DNA from: Catalinimonas alkaloidigena
GTDB lineage: Bacteria; Bacteroidota; Bacteroidia; Cytophagales; Flexibacteraceae
Assembly (NCBI RefSeq): GCF_900100765.1
Contig: NZ_FNFO01000002.1
Span: 434,001 to 498,000, forward strand
DNA: 64,000 nt
Direction of reading: 5' to 3'
Below the pieces are notes generated by a model that worked only from the letters and a program-made list of their open reading frames with translations, had not been told where the DNA came from and made no database searches. Each line of letters starts with the position of its first letter. Position 1 is the first letter of the stretch. A program made the translations under genes and the position numbers. Shown here piece by piece: positions 34,373-43,398 of the stretch.

Positions 34373-36199
34373 ATGAAGCGTAGTACCTATTTCCGGCTTC
34401 TTGCCTATACCCGACCACTGGGGAGGTTTCTGGTGCCTTATACCATCTTTGCCATGCTCAGCATCGTGTTCGGGCTCATCAACTTCAGCCTGATCATTCC
34501 GTTGCTCAACGTGTTGTTTGGCACCGCGCCCGTCCAGGCAGTAGCTCGCCCTGAATTTTCCCTGAATGCCACCTATGTCTTCGACCTGTTCAACTACTAC
34601 TACGTCGATACGTTGCAGGCCTACGGGCCTTACCGGGCGTTGCAGTTTATCTGCATCGTGGTGGTGGTATCGGTACTGCTGACCAACTTGTTTCGGTACC
34701 TCTCCATTCGCATTGAAGAGCACCTGAGCGCCCACGCGATCCGGCAGCTGCGGCAAGGGCTTTTCGACAAGGCGACCTCCCTGCACCTGGGCTACTTTAC
34801 CAACGAACGGAAAGGCGATCTGCTGGCGCGGCTGACGACCGACGTGCAGGAGGTGGAACATACCGTGACCAAATCGCTGACGGTGGCCATTCGCGAGCCC
34901 ATTACCATCGTCGGGTATTTTGTGGTGCTGATTTTACTGAGCGCCAAACTGACGCTCATTACGATGCTGGTGATTCCGATCGCCGGCTTTGCCATTTCCA
35001 GCGTGATTCGCAAGCTCCGTCGCGATGCGCGTGCCGGACAGGACTCGCTGAGCCGGATCGTGAGTTTGATTGACGAAACTTTGGGTGGCATGCGGATCGT
35101 CAAAGGGTTCAATGCCCAGAAGCTGGTGCGCAACAAGTTCGAGGAAGAAAACGGGCGGTATGCCGATATTATCAAACGCATGGCTTTCAAACGCGAGTTG
35201 GCCTCGCCTTTCTCAGAGTTTACGGGTGTAACGCTGGTGGCCGGCATCCTGCTCTACGGCGGCTCGTTGGTATTGTCTTCGCAATCGTCGCTTTCGCCGA
35301 GCGAGTTTGTGACCTACCTGGTGATTTTTTCGCAGGTGATGCGTCCGGCCAAATCGCTGTCAACCACCTTCAGCAACTTGCAACGTGGTCTGGCGGCTGG
35401 CGATCGCGTGTTGGACATCATCGACACCCCGGCGCAGATCCAGGACCGGCCCGACGCGGTGGTGTTGCCACGCTTCGAAAACGAAATCGAGTTGCGCGAC
35501 GTCACATTCGCCTACGAAGAGACGCCCGTGTTGAAAGGAATCAGCTTCCGCATTCCGAAGGGGAAGCTGGTGGCACTGGTGGGGCCATCGGGTGGCGGGA
35601 AATCGACCATTGCCGACCTGATTCCGCGGTTTTACGACCCCGCCAGCGGTAGCGTCCGCATGGACGGACGGGACCTGCGCGACTACACCACCGCATCGGT
35701 CCGGGCGCAACTGGGCATCGTCACGCAGGAATCGATCTTGTTCAACGATACCATTTTCAACAACATCGCCTTCGGCAAACCCGATGCCACCGAAGCAGAG
35801 GTGATCGAAGCCGCGAAGATTGCCAACGCCCACGACTTCATTCTGCAAACTCCCCAGGGGTACCAAACGGCCATCGGCGACCGGGGCACCAAGCTTTCGG
35901 GCGGGCAGCGGCAACGCCTCAGCATCGCACGCGCTGTCCTGAAAAATCCACCGATCCTAATTCTGGACGAGGCTACGTCGGCCCTCGACAACGAATCGGA
36001 GAAATTGGTACAGGAGGCACTGTTCAATCTGATGAAAAGCCGCACGTCGTTGGTTATTGCCCACCGGCTCAGCACCATCCAGCATGCCGACGAAATCATT
36101 GTGATCGAGGAAGGACGCATCCGCGAACGCGGCACGCACGCGGAGCTGCGCGAGCGGGAGGGGGGACTCTACCGGAAGTTGGCTGAGTTGGCAGGATAA
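34373..36199 (+). CDS. ABC exporter, MsbA-like (fused TMD-NBD)
   Basis: I place the start at 34373 (608 residues), where KRSTYFRLLAYTRPLGRFLVPYTIF begins the first transmembrane unit; the frame upstream is non-coding in character. Six helices (about 20-330) are followed by an ABC domain with Walker A GPSGGGKST, signature LSGGQRQRL and Walker B LILDEATSAL, and the H-loop AHRLSTIQHAD. Half-transporters of this type act as homodimers that move lipids such as lipid A, or drugs. TACCTTCG, an imperfect -7 box, ends four bases before the ATG. Confidence 0.9.
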   Translation: MKRSTYFRLLAYTRPLGRFLVPYTIFAMLSIVFGLINFSLIIPLLNVLFGTAPVQAVARPEFSLNATYVFDLFNYYYVDTLQAYGPYRALQFICIVVVVSVLLTNLFRYLSIRIEEHLSAHAIRQLRQGLFDKATSLHLGYFTNERKGDLLARLTTDVQEVEHTVTKSLTVAIREPITIVGYFVVLILLSAKLTLITMLVIPIAGFAISSVIRKLRRDARAGQDSLSRIVSLIDETLGGMRIVKGFNAQKLVRNKFEEENGRYADIIKRMAFKRELASPFSEFTGVTLVAGILLYGGSLVLSSQSSLSPSEFVTYLVIFSQVMRPAKSLSTTFSNLQRGLAAGDRVLDIIDTPAQIQDRPDAVVLPRFENEIELRDVTFAYEETPVLKGISFRIPKGKLVALVGPSGGGKSTIADLIPRFYDPASGSVRMDGRDLRDYTTASVRAQLGIVTQESILFNDTIFNNIAFGKPDATEAEVIEAAKIANAHDFILQTPQGYQTAIGDRGTKLSGGQRQRLSIARAVLKNPPILILDEATSALDNESEKLVQEALFNLMKSRTSLVIAHRLSTIQHADEIIVIEEGRIRERGTHAELREREGGLYRKLAELAG

Positions 36200-36304
36200 C
36201 GGGCGGAACAACGCGAACAGAACTGATGCTGAACGCACGCAGAGAAAATGGTTTCTGGCGAAGCAAACCGGCAAATTCATCCTTCTATCACTGAAACTCC
36301 GATT

Positions 36305-36913
36305 ATGTCGTCCCATCATATTGTCCGAGACGAGCAGGAACCGGCGCTCCTCATCCTGACGGATCAGATTCCCTTTGCGTTGGTGGGAGAGTTGCTGGAA
36401 TGGAGTCCGACGGTGCTGGTTGCCGAACCCGCCTTGGAAACCGTACTGTCGTGGGGCATTAAGGTGGACGGTGTGTTGTGTTTACCGACGCAGGCGGCAA
36501 GCTTGCGCACCCAGCTGAACGATTATCACCCCCTGGTGTTGATTTTGAAAGACGAAACCGAAACGTGGCTGGAGGGGGCTTCGGCCTGGCTGGTGGCGCA
36601 TCAGCATCGGAACGTGTACGTGCTGGTCGAAACCATCGCGCCAGATCTGTTGCAAGCCCACGCGGCACTTCAGGTACTATTTTTCGATCCGCACTTCAAG
36701 ACCTTTTGCGTGAGAGGAAGCAGCTACAAAAAGTGGGTGCTGGCCGGACAGCAGTTTCGCTGGCACGGGAACGCTAACGTGACCAACCTGCGCCCGACGG
36801 CCGATCCGCGTACGTGGGAAGCCGAGTCGAACGGACTTGTGAAGATCCATCCCCTTGATTCTGAGGGAATTTGGGTGCAAGAAACCTGGAATGCGGAAGA
36901 GAAACGTACGTGA
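36305..36913 (+). CDS. Thiamine pyrophosphokinase-like protein of Bacteroidota
   Basis: The ATG at 36305 gives 202 residues starting SSHHIVRDEQEPALLILTDQ; a 19-residue longer frame is less likely. The N-terminal half has an alternating alpha/beta pattern (TVLVAEPALETVLSWGIKVDGVLC) reminiscent of the thiamine pyrophosphokinase catalytic domain, and the opening segment resembles Bacteroidota proteins carrying that name. The expected Asp-rich substrate motif is weak, and the C-terminal half (FCVRGSSYKKWVLAGQQFRWHGNANVTNL) is not the canonical thiamine-binding domain. It may be a diverged TPK or a non-catalytic relative. It sits before lspA. Confidence 0.55.
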   Translation: MSSHHIVRDEQEPALLILTDQIPFALVGELLEWSPTVLVAEPALETVLSWGIKVDGVLCLPTQAASLRTQLNDYHPLVLILKDETETWLEGASAWLVAHQHRNVYVLVETIAPDLLQAHAALQVLFFDPHFKTFCVRGSSYKKWVLAGQQFRWHGNANVTNLRPTADPRTWEAESNGLVKIHPLDSEGIWVQETWNAEEKRT

Positions 36914-36987
36914 ACGGAGTTGAACAGAAAAAAGACCCGACATGCGGGACTAAATGGTTAGTTTTGCCGTTCTAGGTTGCATAGCCC

Positions 36988-37632
36988 ATGAAATATCTAA
37001 AGTATTTTTTGGTAACCCTCGGAGTGATCGTTCTCGACCAGACGGTCAAAATGCTGGTGCATTTTAACATGGATTACGGCACACCCGGGCAAATCAAAGT
37101 GTTTGGTGATTGGTTCAAATTGCACTACACCCTCAATCCCGGCATGGCCTTCGGCCTGGAGATCGGGCTGGATCAGGGAAAGCTGATTTTGAGTGTGTTC
37201 CGGCTCCTGGCGATGTGTGCCATTGGCTACTACTTATATTTCTTGGCGAAGAAAGGGGCGCACCCGGGTTTGCTGGTTTGCATCGCGTTGATTTTGGGCG
37301 GAGCCATTGGTAACGTGATCGACAGTACGTTCTACGGTGTTTTTCTGGACAACGCCCCTTACGGATCGCCGACGCCGTGGTTCCACGGACAGGTGATCGA
37401 TATGTTCTATTTCGATTTGTGGGAGGGCGTGCTGCCCAATTGGATACCCCTCTTCGGAGGGCAATACTATTCCCTCTGGCCCATTTTCAACGTGGCCGAT
37501 GCGTCCATCTTCGTGGGCGTAGCGCTGATCCTTATTTTTCAGAAGCGTTTCTTTGTGGAGCCCCATACGCAGCATGAGCAGTCGGAAGAAACGCTGGAAA
37601 AAGATCCGGCCGATCATCCTACGACCGTCTGA
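36988..37632 (+). CDS. lspA: Lipoprotein signal peptidase (signal peptidase II)
   Basis: The 214-residue inner-membrane aspartyl protease removes the signal peptide of lipidated prolipoproteins. It has four membrane helices, the N-terminal YFLVTLGVIVLDQTVKMLV, the conserved HYTLNPGMAFGL and the catalytic aspartates in IGNVIDSTFYG and FNVADASIFVG. It carries the longer periplasmic insertion before the second Asp that Bacteroidota enzymes show (GQVIDMFYFDLWEGVLP). It would process the many lipoproteins in this window. A TAGTTTTG -7-like box lies at 36959-36966. The S46 peptidase gene starts three bases after its stop. Confidence 0.95.
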   Translation: MKYLKYFLVTLGVIVLDQTVKMLVHFNMDYGTPGQIKVFGDWFKLHYTLNPGMAFGLEIGLDQGKLILSVFRLLAMCAIGYYLYFLAKKGAHPGLLVCIALILGGAIGNVIDSTFYGVFLDNAPYGSPTPWFHGQVIDMFYFDLWEGVLPNWIPLFGGQYYSLWPIFNVADASIFVGVALILIFQKRFFVEPHTQHEQSEETLEKDPADHPTTV

Positions 37633-37634
37633 GC

Positions 37635-39818
37635 ATGCAGCAGCGTACGAAGCTTGCCTTCTGGTGGCTCTGTTGGATGTTGTGGTTACCTGCCCGTGCC
37701 GACGATGGCATGTGGCTCCCCAACCTGATCAAAGCCCTGAACGAGCAGGACATGCAAGAGCGTGGCCTGCGGCTCACCGCCGAAGACATTTACAGCGTTA
37801 ACCGATCCAGCCTGAAAGATGCCATCCTCCAGTTTGGCCGAGGGTGCTCAGGGGCCGTGGTTTCGCCCAACGGCCTGTTGCTCACCAACTACCATTGTGC
37901 ATTCAGCTACCTGCAACGGCACAGCACCGTCGACAATAACTTTATCGAAAAAGGATTTTGGGCGCGAAGCCTGGAAGAAGAGATCGCCAATCCGGGCCTG
38001 ACGGTCACGTTTATCATACGGATCGAAGACGTTACGGAACGTGTGCTCGAATCCGTCTCGCCCGACATGGGAGAAGAGGAACGCGAAGCGAAAATCAAGG
38101 AAACGTCGTCCCGGATCGCGGCCGAAGCCGTCGAAAACACCGATTACAAGGCCTCGGTCGAGCCTTTTTATTACGGAAACGAGTTCTACCTTTTTGTCAA
38201 ACAGGAGTTCACCGACGTACGGTTGGTAGGCGCACCGCCTTCTTCCATCGGCCAGTTCGGCGGCGAAACCGACAACTGGGAATGGCCTCGCCACACCGGC
38301 GATTTTGCGCTGTTTCGCATCTACGCTGGCCCCGAAAACGAGCCCGCCAACTTTTCGCAGGCCAACGTGCCGTACGAACCGCGCTACTACCTCCCCGTTT
38401 CGTTGCAAGGGTACAAAGAAGGGGATTTTACGATGGTGATGGGCTTTCCGGGACGTTCGCAACAGTTTCTGACCTCGTATGCGCTGAAGCAACTGACCGA
38501 AAAGATCAATCCCCACCGGATTGCCCTGCGTGGCAAACGGCTGGAAGTGATGGAGAACGTCATGCAGCGGAACGACACGGTTCGCCTCAAGTACGCGGCC
38601 AAATATGCCGGCATCGCTAATTACTGGAAGAAATGGCAAGGCGAAACCCGGGGGCTGCAACGCTTCGATGCGGTGACCCGGAAACAGGAGATGGAGGCGG
38701 AATTTACCCTTTGGGCGCAGGCCGATTTGCAGCGTCGCCTTCCCTACGGCACACTCTTACCCCAGTTTGAGCGCGATTATGCGGCGCTCGATTCGCTGAT
38801 CCTGGCTTTCGAGTACATGCGGGAGGCAGCGTTTGCACCCGAGATCATGGTCTTCGCGCGCAACTTCGATCCTTACATTGTGGACGTGCGCGAGCTGGAT
38901 AAGAAAGAAGATAAGAAAAAAGGCAAAGCTCGGCAGGATCAGGCCATTGAGCGCCTGAAGTCCACTACGGCCAATCATTTCAGAAACTATTCGCGCGCCA
39001 TCGACCAGGCCACCCTGGCGGTTTGTCTGGAAGCCTATGCGCGCGACATTCCGCCGGCGTTTCATCCGCCCCTATTCGAAAAGATCAAGGCGCAGTACGG
39101 TAACAATTTTCGTGCGTTTGCGAACGAAGTCTTCAAAGAATCGGTGTGTGCTTCACCCGAGAAAGTGGCGCGTTTCATCGAACGCCCTTACAAGAAGCAG
39201 GTGCAGATTCTGCAGCACGATCCCGCGTACCAGCTCTCGCGGGAGTTTATGTTGCTTTACCGACAGCATATTTTGCCTAACTACGTCGCACTGAACGCCC
39301 AATTGGAACTCAACACGCGGCGCTACGTGGCCGGGTTGCGTGAAATGTTTCAGGATAGCCTGCTGGCGCCTGATGCCAACAGCACATTGCGAATCGCGTA
39401 CGGAACCGTCGAAGGGTACCGACCACGCAACGGGGTGATTTATACGTACCAGACCACGCTGGAAGGCATTCTGGAAAAAGGAGATCCGAATGTGCCGGAG
39501 TTTACCGTACCCGACACGTTGGCGAAGCTCTATCGTGAGAAAGACTACGGGCGCTATGGGGTCGATGGCACCATGCCGGTCGCGTTTATTGCCTCCAACC
39601 ATACAGTAGGGGGCAATTCGGGGAGCCCTGTGATCAATGCCGACGGCCACCTGATCGGGTTGAACTTCGACCGCGTGTGGGAGGGAACCATGAGCGACTT
39701 TACGTACGATCCGGAACAGTGCCGTAACATCTCCGTCGACGTCCGCTACATCCTGTTCATCATCGATAAAGTAGCCGGAGCTACGCACCTCATCGATGAA
39801 ATGACCGTAATTGAGTAA
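37635..39818 (+). CDS. dpp11: S46 dipeptidyl peptidase, DPP11 type (Asp/Glu-specific)
   Basis: The 727-residue periplasmic serine peptidase removes dipeptides from peptide N-termini. A signal peptide ends near ARADD. The catalytic His is in LLTNYHCAF (H87), Asp in WPRHTGDFALF (D223) and Ser in GGNSGSPVINADG (S662). Eighteen residues after that Ser comes LNFDRVWEG with Arg680; the equivalent Arg in DPP11 confers preference for acidic P1 residues, whereas DPP7 has Gly. The rest of the family blocks (WEWPRHTG, MVMGFPGRSQQFLTSYA) are intact. It supports peptide use as carbon and nitrogen source. It is tightly coupled to lspA. Confidence 0.93.
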   Translation: MQQRTKLAFWWLCWMLWLPARADDGMWLPNLIKALNEQDMQERGLRLTAEDIYSVNRSSLKDAILQFGRGCSGAVVSPNGLLLTNYHCAFSYLQRHSTVDNNFIEKGFWARSLEEEIANPGLTVTFIIRIEDVTERVLESVSPDMGEEEREAKIKETSSRIAAEAVENTDYKASVEPFYYGNEFYLFVKQEFTDVRLVGAPPSSIGQFGGETDNWEWPRHTGDFALFRIYAGPENEPANFSQANVPYEPRYYLPVSLQGYKEGDFTMVMGFPGRSQQFLTSYALKQLTEKINPHRIALRGKRLEVMENVMQRNDTVRLKYAAKYAGIANYWKKWQGETRGLQRFDAVTRKQEMEAEFTLWAQADLQRRLPYGTLLPQFERDYAALDSLILAFEYMREAAFAPEIMVFARNFDPYIVDVRELDKKEDKKKGKARQDQAIERLKSTTANHFRNYSRAIDQATLAVCLEAYARDIPPAFHPPLFEKIKAQYGNNFRAFANEVFKESVCASPEKVARFIERPYKKQVQILQHDPAYQLSREFMLLYRQHILPNYVALNAQLELNTRRYVAGLREMFQDSLLAPDANSTLRIAYGTVEGYRPRNGVIYTYQTTLEGILEKGDPNVPEFTVPDTLAKLYREKDYGRYGVDGTMPVAFIASNHTVGGNSGSPVINADGHLIGLNFDRVWEGTMSDFTYDPEQCRNISVDVRYILFIIDKVAGATHLIDEMTVIE

Positions 39819-39856
39819 GTGCAGCCGTCTGCGCTGCGAACATTAACAACACAAGC

Positions 39857-40672
39857 ATGAAGGAGCGCTCCATTTCTGTGGTAGGATGCGGCTGGCTCGG
39901 ACTGCCGCTGGCGCGTCATTTTGTAGCGCAGGGCTGGCAGGTCAAGGGTAGCACTACGCGGCCCGAAAAATTGGAAGTGCTGGCGGCATCCGGCATTCAG
40001 CCTTTTTTGATTCGCCTCGACCCACATGCCGAAGGCGATGCCTTGCCCGCGTTGCTGGAGAGCGATGTGGTGGTGGTGAATACGCCACCTTCTAAAACAG
40101 AAGATTATCCCGCACAAATGCAGGTCCTGGCTGAGGCCATCCCTGCCGAACAAACGCCCCACATCCTCTTTGTCTCCTCTACTTCGATCTACCCGCCCGG
40201 TACGATGCACGCCACCGAAGAAATGACGTTGACGCCGGAGAATGCCGGACACCGAACCATTGCCGAAGCCGAACACGTGTGGCAACAGCAACGCTTTCCA
40301 CTCACCATTCTGCGGTGCAGCGGTTTGATGGGATATGACCGGATACCGGGAAAATACACCGCCGGAAAGGTGATGAAGAAACCCGGCGAGGCCGTAGTGA
40401 ATCTGGTGTTTCGCGACGATGTGGTGCGGGCCGTGGAAGCGATTGTACAGCAAGCACGTTGGGGCGAGATCTACAATCTGGTGGCACCTGTCGCGGTGAA
40501 TCGCGCAACTCTATACGCGCATACAGCCCGGCAACTTGGATTTGCACCTACGCAATTTCAGCCCGACGGGTCGGAAGACGACAGCAAGCGAATAATCGGT
40601 GAAAAAATACAGCGTGACCTGAACTTTACGTTTCAGTACCCCGATCCACGGACGTTTCCTTATGGCGTATGA
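39857..40672 (+). CDS. NAD(P)-dependent SDR/epimerase-family protein (YeeZ-like)
   Basis: The 271-residue protein has an atypical-SDR Rossmann fold, starting with ISVVGCGWLGLPLARHFVAQGWQV, where the Gly-rich loop GCGWLG binds the nucleotide. Further blocks are VVVVNTPPSKTEDYPAQM, ILFVSSTSIYP (Ser-Tyr region), EMTLTPENAGHRTIAEAEHVW and FRDDVVRAVEAIVQ. This is the YeeZ/'SDR family atypical' group; the substrate is unknown. It ends a plus-strand run and is followed by a small convergent gene. Confidence 0.83.
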   Translation: MKERSISVVGCGWLGLPLARHFVAQGWQVKGSTTRPEKLEVLAASGIQPFLIRLDPHAEGDALPALLESDVVVVNTPPSKTEDYPAQMQVLAEAIPAEQTPHILFVSSTSIYPPGTMHATEEMTLTPENAGHRTIAEAEHVWQQQRFPLTILRCSGLMGYDRIPGKYTAGKVMKKPGEAVVNLVFRDDVVRAVEAIVQQARWGEIYNLVAPVAVNRATLYAHTARQLGFAPTQFQPDGSEDDSKRIIGEKIQRDLNFTFQYPDPRTFPYGV

Positions 40673-40723
40673 ATGAGGGGGCGTTTAAGGAATGACGCGG
40701 GGATCGACCTTGCGAAGCAAGGT

Positions 40724-40927
40724 TCAGTGATGATGGTGGTCGAGGTGTTTGCCGCGGTAAACACGGACCAACGTCCCGATCAGAAAAATGGCTACCCAAG
40801 AAGGATAAAGCGCCCAAAATTGATCGACCGTTTTGTCAAAGAGGTAAAGAAAGCCCTGCGCCATCACGCTGGTAATTACTCCCGTAACGCTGATGCTTTG
40901 TATGGCGTTAAGTTCCAGATATTTCAT
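40724..40927 (-). CDS. Small membrane protein with His-rich C-terminus
   Basis: I use the ATG at 40927 (67 residues); the frame extends upstream but without protein character. Two hydrophobic stretches (IQSISVTGVITSVMAQGFLYLF and LYPSWVAIFLIGTLVRVYRG) suggest two membrane helices. The chain ends GKHLDHHHH, a native His-rich tail that could bind metal. No family is recognised. It precedes the sulfur locus on the same strand, with its start 120 bases beyond the end of the MBL-rhodanese gene. Confidence 0.5.
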   Translation of the reverse strand: MKYLELNAIQSISVTGVITSVMAQGFLYLFDKTVDQFWALYPSWVAIFLIGTLVRVYRGKHLDHHHH

Positions 40928-41048
40928 AACGAATTGCAAAGTATATATCCAAAGGCAAAGTAAGGCTGAAAAGTTGCATCGTGTGGAAATAAATACCGAG
41001 CCAAGCAACCGATAACGGGCTTAGCTTCAGGATTGATGCGTATGTACA

Positions 41049-42365
41049 TTAACGAGCGGTCTGCCCCAGATCAAACACTTTTACAGGCAAGAGACGGGAC
41101 AGGAGGCTACTCACGATGGTAGAGGGGCCTTCAGTCGAACAAACTACAACCGATTTGTCGGTCGGGATTTCCTGAATGCGGTTACGCCATTCGACCAACG
41201 GGAGAGGAATGGCATTGGGGTAGGGGCGTTCGCGTCGCTGTTCGAACCGACAAGAGGTATCGACAATGGTAAAGGCGTGCAATTGCCCGTTTAGGGCATT
41301 GTAGTCAAGGATGGGTGAAGGCACGCCCTGAGCTGCGTGCGTCACGAACACGCCTTGCAGATGCTGCTCGTAGCCGATGCTGGCGGTGCGCACCATGGCA
41401 CGCTGTACCTGTTCGGCCGACGCCCCGGTCAGGTAAAAAGGTTCTTGGTGATCGATAAGCGTACCCAACCAGAACTCAAAAAACGGACATAGAGGGACGT
41501 TGATGGCCCCCGGCCAGTGAGATGTATGAAAGGCTGTGGCCTCGCGCACGTCAATCACCAGGTGGTCTGGTTCAGGTTGATAGTTGTCTTCACACCACGC
41601 CACTGCCTGCACTGAAGTTGCCAGAGGCGGAAGCCCCCGCCGATTCAACGAACGAATGTACCCCATGTGTGCAGGCAGCACCAGGCGGTCTTTGTTCAGA
41701 TACCGGCAAAATGCCTCTTCGGACATGGGTTGCAATGCAAAATTGCTGCGTTTTTCGGCCCCCATGTTGCTCCCCCGGGCGTTGCTTACCGAACGGCATT
41801 GCAGATATCCCGCACCATGTGCCGGGTATACCTTGACCGAATCGGGTAGGGTGGCCAGTCGTTGGTGAGTGCTATGAAATAACTCCCGACACCCCTGTTC
41901 CCACAAGGTTTCCTGCAACGGGGCCGGGTAATCGGGGCGTCCCACCTCGCCGTGCAGCAAGGTATCGCCGGTAAACACGGCCACCGTACGTTTTCCGTAG
42001 CGGGCCACGATCGAAATACTTTCGGGGGAATGACCCGGGGTTTCCCAAATCTCTAGCTCTATTTTGCCGAGCCGGAGTTGATCGCCCTCCTGAAGCGGTA
42101 CGTGCGGAAATTGTGCCTGAGCCTTGGGGCTGATGTAGAGCGTAGCGCCAGTGGCCTGCTGAAGTTCCCGGTGGCCACTGACAAAGTCGGAATGCAGATG
42201 AGTGAGGATGACACCCGTAATTTGTGCCTCGTACAACTGTGCAAAATTATAATAAGGAGAAAGGTCCCGCCCGGGGTCGATCAGGATCATCTTCTTCTCA
42301 TATTCGCTCAGGACAGCGTATGAATAGTGTGACAGATTTTCGTTCGCAAACTGCTCTAACTGCAT
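41049..42365 (-). CDS. MBL-fold/rhodanese fusion, persulfide-dioxygenase-like (divergent copy)
   Basis: This 438-residue protein has an N-terminal metallo-beta-lactamase domain with THLHSDFVSGH (H56, H58, D60; Phe at 61 where His usually binds a second metal), TPGHSPES and FTGDTLLHGEVGRPDY. That pattern fits the mononuclear-iron persulfide dioxygenases (ETHE1-like), which oxidise glutathione or related persulfides. Two C-terminal rhodanese domains follow: the first (about 265-345) lacks the catalytic Cys, the second has a short CSTEGPS loop and ends early at FDLGQTAR. It may be a diverged paralogue of the enzyme at 43742-45157. Confidence 0.82.
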   Translation of the reverse strand: MQLEQFANENLSHYSYAVLSEYEKKMILIDPGRDLSPYYNFAQLYEAQITGVILTHLHSDFVSGHRELQQATGATLYISPKAQAQFPHVPLQEGDQLRLGKIELEIWETPGHSPESISIVARYGKRTVAVFTGDTLLHGEVGRPDYPAPLQETLWEQGCRELFHSTHQRLATLPDSVKVYPAHGAGYLQCRSVSNARGSNMGAEKRSNFALQPMSEEAFCRYLNKDRLVLPAHMGYIRSLNRRGLPPLATSVQAVAWCEDNYQPEPDHLVIDVREATAFHTSHWPGAINVPLCPFFEFWLGTLIDHQEPFYLTGASAEQVQRAMVRTASIGYEQHLQGVFVTHAAQGVPSPILDYNALNGQLHAFTIVDTSCRFEQRRERPYPNAIPLPLVEWRNRIQEIPTDKSVVVCSTEGPSTIVSSLLSRLLPVKVFDLGQTAR

Positions 42366-42642
42366 AGGAAAAGAAAAGAGCGGGTCAATACTCCTCTGAT
42401 AGACTATAACGGAAAGTTTGTCGAAAAGGATAGGGGAAAGTACTATTCTTCTGGAAGAGGTATAAAAAACAGATTACGGCCCGGTGCGAATCTATACCGG
42501 TAAAAATGCCTGAAGATCAGGGACAAATACAGTAATTGTAGTATTAGAAGATATTTAAAAAGTTCAACAATGGGTTTTGTTGCGGACGCTCTTTCTTTGT
42601 GCAGTGAAAACGTTTGCGCATTCGGCAGGTGTATAGCCGCCA

Positions 42643-43296
42643 TTACAGCGTATCACAAATGCGGATTTCGTTGCGCGCTAGCATAATCTCCCCCCGCGCT
42701 TCCATCTTTTTCAGTAGTCGAGAGATCACCTCGCGCGACGAATTCAGGTCATTGGCAATTTCTTGGTGTGTCAGATGAAGAAGCGAAGAATGTTGCTGCT
42801 TGGCCTGATTCTTCAGGTAGAACTCCAGGCGCTCGTCCATGCTGCGAAACGCAATGGCGTCGATGGCGTCCAGCAGCTCTTCGAAACGGGAGCGATACGT
42901 CTCAATGACGAAATAATACCAGCTTCGGTACTGTTTCATCATGTCGTCCATCAGGTGAATGGGTACGGTGATGACCTGCACGGTCTCTACGGCTTTGGCC
43001 AGCACTTCGCTCTGTTCGCTCTTGGCGGCACAGATCATGGACAGCGCACAAGCCTGGCCCGGTTGGATGTAATACATGAAAAACTCGTTGCCTTCGTCGC
43101 CCTCGCGGTACAGCTTCACCCGACCGCCGATCAGCAGCATGACGGATTTAAAGTACTGTCGGGGGCGGATCATCAATTCGCCTTTGGCGACCTCTCTCAA
43201 GCTGCCCTCCCGGGCAATAAACGATTTGAGTTCGGGTTCGAACGCAGGAAAGAACTGATCGAGAAGCGATAGCAGGTGAGCGGATTCGGGATGCAT
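42643..43296 (-). CDS. Crp/Fnr-family transcription regulator of the sulfur locus
   Basis: The 217-residue protein has an N-terminal cyclic-nucleotide-binding-like domain (about 15-125), a long dimerisation helix (about 125-145) and a C-terminal winged helix. The recognition helix SSREVISRLLKKMEARGEI carries Arg188, Glu189 and Arg193, matching the CRP residues that read TGTGA. The pocket does not show the RSA motif of cAMP-binding CRP, so cAMP is unlikely to be the signal. Cys83 and Cys89 sit close together in GQACALSMICAAKSE within the sensory domain, with a third Cys at 214, making a thiol or persulfide switch plausible (inference). It lies between the two MBL-rhodanese genes. Matching sites precede three genes here. 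Confidence 0.88.
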   Translation of the reverse strand: MHPESAHLLSLLDQFFPAFEPELKSFIAREGSLREVAKGELMIRPRQYFKSVMLLIGGRVKLYREGDEGNEFFMYYIQPGQACALSMICAAKSEQSEVLAKAVETVQVITVPIHLMDDMMKQYRSWYYFVIETYRSRFEELLDAIDAIAFRSMDERLEFYLKNQAKQQHSSLLHLTHQEIANDLNSSREVISRLLKKMEARGEIMLARNEIRICDTL

Positions 43297-43398
43297 AGCA
43301 GGCGATACGAAAAGTAGATCTAAAAATTAAACGTACCGCGACGCTGTCGACAGGGCGAAGCATCACGGTACGAAGTAAAATAGTAGGGGAAGAGGCGA

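Noticed and set aside
36959-36966. TAGTTTTG before lspA as a full promoter
   Set aside because: The -7 match is perfect, but no TTTG or TTG lies 19-21 bp upstream, so I mention it only with the gene.
40708-40722. Hairpin CCTTGC-GAA-GCAAGG downstream of the SDR gene
   Set aside because: Short stem without a T-run on either strand; not convincing as a terminator.
43344-43353. Palindrome CTGTCGACAG upstream of the Crp gene
   Set aside because: Short, does not contain the TGTGA half-site and is not spaced like the other sites.
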